The position numbers and the translations under genes were made by a program. From an uncultured Clostridia bacterium (GTDB taxonomy: Bacteria > Bacillota > Clostridia > Oscillospirales > Ruminococcaceae), in NCBI GenBank assembly GCA_947175385.1, contig CAMWMN010000014.1:1-32368 (forward strand): DNA of 32,368 nucleotides. Reading direction: 5' to 3'. This document shows, piece by piece, positions 30,530-32,368 of this stretch (its first letter is position 1; every line of letters begins with the position of its first letter). The notes below the pieces were generated by a model. That model did no database searches. It had not been told where the DNA came from and saw only the letters and a list, made by a program, of their open reading frames with translations.

Positions 30530-32039
30530 ACGCGAATACGGCGACTATCAAACTCCTATAGACTTTGCAGAAAAGGTATGCCTTTACCTGAAAGATTACC
30601 GCCATATAAAACCTTCTGCAATAATTGAACCAACATGTGGTGTGGGTAACTTTTTGAAATGCGGTCTTATGTTTGAAGCTGACGAATACTACGGAATTGA
30701 AATTAACCCAGAATATTGCGAAATATGCAAAAGTTCTATAAACAGTAATAAAATGGACATAATCAATTCAGATTTCTTTGCTACTTCGTCTAAAGCTTTA
30801 ATAAAAAACAAGCGTCAAATACTCATTATTGGCAACCCTCCGTGGGTAACCAATAGTACATTATCTGTCCTCGGCTCTGAAAATTTACCTATAAAAGCAA
30901 ATTTTAAAGGACTAAAAGGAATAGATGCCCTCACTGGCGCAAGCAATTTTGATATATGTGAATATATTATCTTGCGGTTAATTAACGAATACAGAGATAC
31001 AAATGCTGCCATTGCTATGTTATGCAAAACTTCTGTTGCAAGAAACATATTCAAAGAACTAAAACGAAATTATATTGCGTTTTCTTCATGCGATATTCTA
31101 GAATTTGATGCTTCAAGAGTGTTTGGAATAAGTGCGAGCGCCTGTGTTTTGTTTATTCAGCTTAAGGAAGAGCCGATTTCATCAGATGTTTGTAATGTTT
31201 ATGATTTTGATTGCCCTGGAATGGTTAAATCACAATTCGGATATTCTAATGGTCAATTCTTCAGCAATTTAGATATAGATGCAGAAGATTTTGACGGTCA
31301 GTGTTGTTTTGAATGGCGTCAAGGGGTAAAACACGATTGTTCAAAGATCATGGAATTAACCCTGCAAAACGGTACGCTTAAAAACGGACAAAGTAAAACG
31401 GTTCAGATTGAAGATGATATAGTTTTTCCACTGATTAAAAGCAGTATGTTTAAAACGCCAATTATTCACAATTTTTCAAAATTTGTTATAGTAACGCAAA
31501 AGAAAGTCCGTGAAGAAACAGAACACCTTAAAAAAGAATTCCCCAAGACGTGGAATTATCTTAACGAGAACATAGAATTTTTTGAAAAGAGAAAAAGTTC
31601 TATTTATCGTGGCGCACCGCCTTTTTCTATGTTTGGCATAGGTGATTATTCGTATTCCAAATATAAAGTAGGTGTTAGTGGGTTTTACAAACAGCCGTTA
31701 TTCTCCGTGCTATACTCAGATGATGATAAACCAGTTATGACTGATGATACAAGTTATTTTATTTGTTTCGATAGTTATGATATGGCATATGTTGCTATGC
31801 TTCTATTGAATTCAGATAAAGTTCAAAGATTCCTTTCAAGTATAGCGTTTCTAGATGCAAAAAGGCCATATACAAAAAAGGTTCTTGAACGTATTGACTT
31901 TGATAAAATAGTTGACTCTTTAAACATAGATGAACTGATAAAAACTGAACAAAAGTTAAAATTGACTTATCATGTAACATCACCTATGTATAATGCGTTT
32001 AAATCATTACTCGGCATAAAGCAACTGAGATTTGCATAA
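30519..32039 (+). CDS. N6-adenine DNA methyltransferase (type II modification subunit)
   Basis: This 506-aa class gamma-like methyltransferase has motif X region YGDYQTP (7-13), motif I EPTCGVGNF (37-45) for SAM binding, and motif IV NPPW (106-109), the N6-adenine signature. A C-terminal part of about 300 residues is probably the target-recognition domain (segments FEWRQGVKHDCSKIMEL and YRGAPPFSMFGIGDYSYSKYKVGVSGFYKQPLFSVL). It would protect host DNA from the preceding nuclease. The ATG lies inside the nuclease gene (GAGTGGTAA), so expression is coupled; production of nuclease first is unusual, as many systems place the methylase first. Confidence 0.88.
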   Translation: MSGKREYGDYQTPIDFAEKVCLYLKDYRHIKPSAIIEPTCGVGNFLKCGLMFEADEYYGIEINPEYCEICKSSINSNKMDIINSDFFATSSKALIKNKRQILIIGNPPWVTNSTLSVLGSENLPIKANFKGLKGIDALTGASNFDICEYIILRLINEYRDTNAAIAMLCKTSVARNIFKELKRNYIAFSSCDILEFDASRVFGISASACVLFIQLKEEPISSDVCNVYDFDCPGMVKSQFGYSNGQFFSNLDIDAEDFDGQCCFEWRQGVKHDCSKIMELTLQNGTLKNGQSKTVQIEDDIVFPLIKSSMFKTPIIHNFSKFVIVTQKKVREETEHLKKEFPKTWNYLNENIEFFEKRKSSIYRGAPPFSMFGIGDYSYSKYKVGVSGFYKQPLFSVLYSDDDKPVMTDDTSYFICFDSYDMAYVAMLLLNSDKVQRFLSSIAFLDAKRPYTKKVLERIDFDKIVDSLNIDELIKTEQKLKLTYHVTSPMYNAFKSLLGIKQLRFA

Positions 32040-32108
32040 AAACGAAACAACTTATGCGATGCTATATAAATACGTCAATTATGTATGGCATGTTAATTAC
32101 ACACTCTC

Positions 32109-32137
32109 ATCATTTACGCACCAATTTCGTAAATGAT
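32109..32137. other. Palindrome between methyltransferase and next gene
   Basis: ATCATTTACG and CGTAAATGAT form a perfect 10-bp inverted repeat with a 9-nt loop. There is no T-run, so an operator or weak terminator are both possible. Confidence 0.5.
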
Positions 32138-32242
32138 ATTGAGTTCTGTTAATCATACTAGGGCTATTTTGTGTAAAATCTGTAAGTTACATCTTTTGGT
32201 GACATCAATATATTGTTATAGCAAGAATATACAGGAGGCTTT

Positions 32243-32368
32243 ATGGGACGAACTATTTTTTATTCGTGGCAAACCGATTTAGATATCAAAAATCATAAAA
32301 ATTACATTGAAAAATGTTTAAAAATGGCATTAAAAAAGCTAAAAACAGATGCTTTGATATATATGGAT
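32243..32368 (+). CDS. Start of an unknown gene, cut by the window edge
   Basis: ATG 32243 has AGGAGG four bases upstream and stays open to the end (42 codons). The protein begins MGRTIFYSWQTDLDIKNHKN and continues into a Lys-rich helix. The FYSWQ-[ST]-D opening followed by a helix occurs, to my recollection, in bacterial proteins of unknown function near defence genes, some thought to have a TIR-like nucleotide-binding fold; this cannot be verified from 42 residues. AT-rich like the neighbouring restriction-modification genes. Confidence 0.65.
   Translation, partial: MGRTIFYSWQTDLDIKNHKNYIEKCLKMALKKLKTDALIYMD

Overview
The window looks like chromosomal DNA of a low-to-mid GC Firmicute, most likely an anaerobic Clostridia (Oscillospiraceae/Ruminococcaceae-like) species. 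This is an inference from gene content: a heterodimeric LmrCD/BmrCD-type ABC exporter, a YtrA-type GntR regulator with an ABC exporter, feoA-feoA-feoB plus the small Cys-rich FeoB-associated protein, a PrsA-like foldase lipoprotein, a BMP lipoprotein, and strong AGGAGG ribosome binding sites. No rRNA, tRNA or CRISPR array was seen.

Layout. 155-3635 (minus): two-gene ABC exporter with a long leader. 4006-4712: divergent pair, a frameshifted zinc-ribbon membrane protein and a small Xre regulator, around a palindromic operator and flanked by a 48-bp direct repeat. 4890-6194: sialate-O-acetylesterase-like protein lacking its catalytic residues. 6469-8419: SDR, thioesterase and flavodoxin-like reductase. 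8514-11956: ferrous iron uptake operon behind three evenly spaced operators. 12116-14938: GntR regulator and ABC exporter. 14960-15118: terminator and a 129-nt palindromic element. 15161-17903: divergent lipoproteins (BMP binding protein, PPIase). 17998-18150: unlisted 50-aa ORF. 18231-21078: PLP decarboxylase-like enzyme, unknown 123-aa protein, PH-domain membrane protein. 21104-22468: glmU. 22596-26932: NAD salvage operon (pncA, two duplicated membrane proteins, pncB, a 438-aa acidic protein). 27022-27855: Xre-methyltransferase fusion. 28063-29604: guaA. From about 29605 to the end: AT-rich accessory DNA with a type II restriction-modification pair and the start of another gene, probably an island inserted at the guaA 3' end.

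The most unusual signal is a dispersed family of about 95-115 nt elements that fold as a three-way junction. An outer stem joins GCAAATNNNNAA to its complement and encloses two hairpins. Seven full-size copies and two shortened ones lie directly upstream of genes, always in the same orientation relative to the gene. In most copies a conserved 3' tail ends in the Shine-Dalgarno sequence of the next gene. Stem sequences differ between copies while pairing is kept, which argues for selection on the folded form. The downstream genes are unrelated (ABC exporter, SDR, flavodoxin, feoA2, feoB, pncA, guaA), so this may be a mobile or recruited translation-initiation or RNA-processing module.
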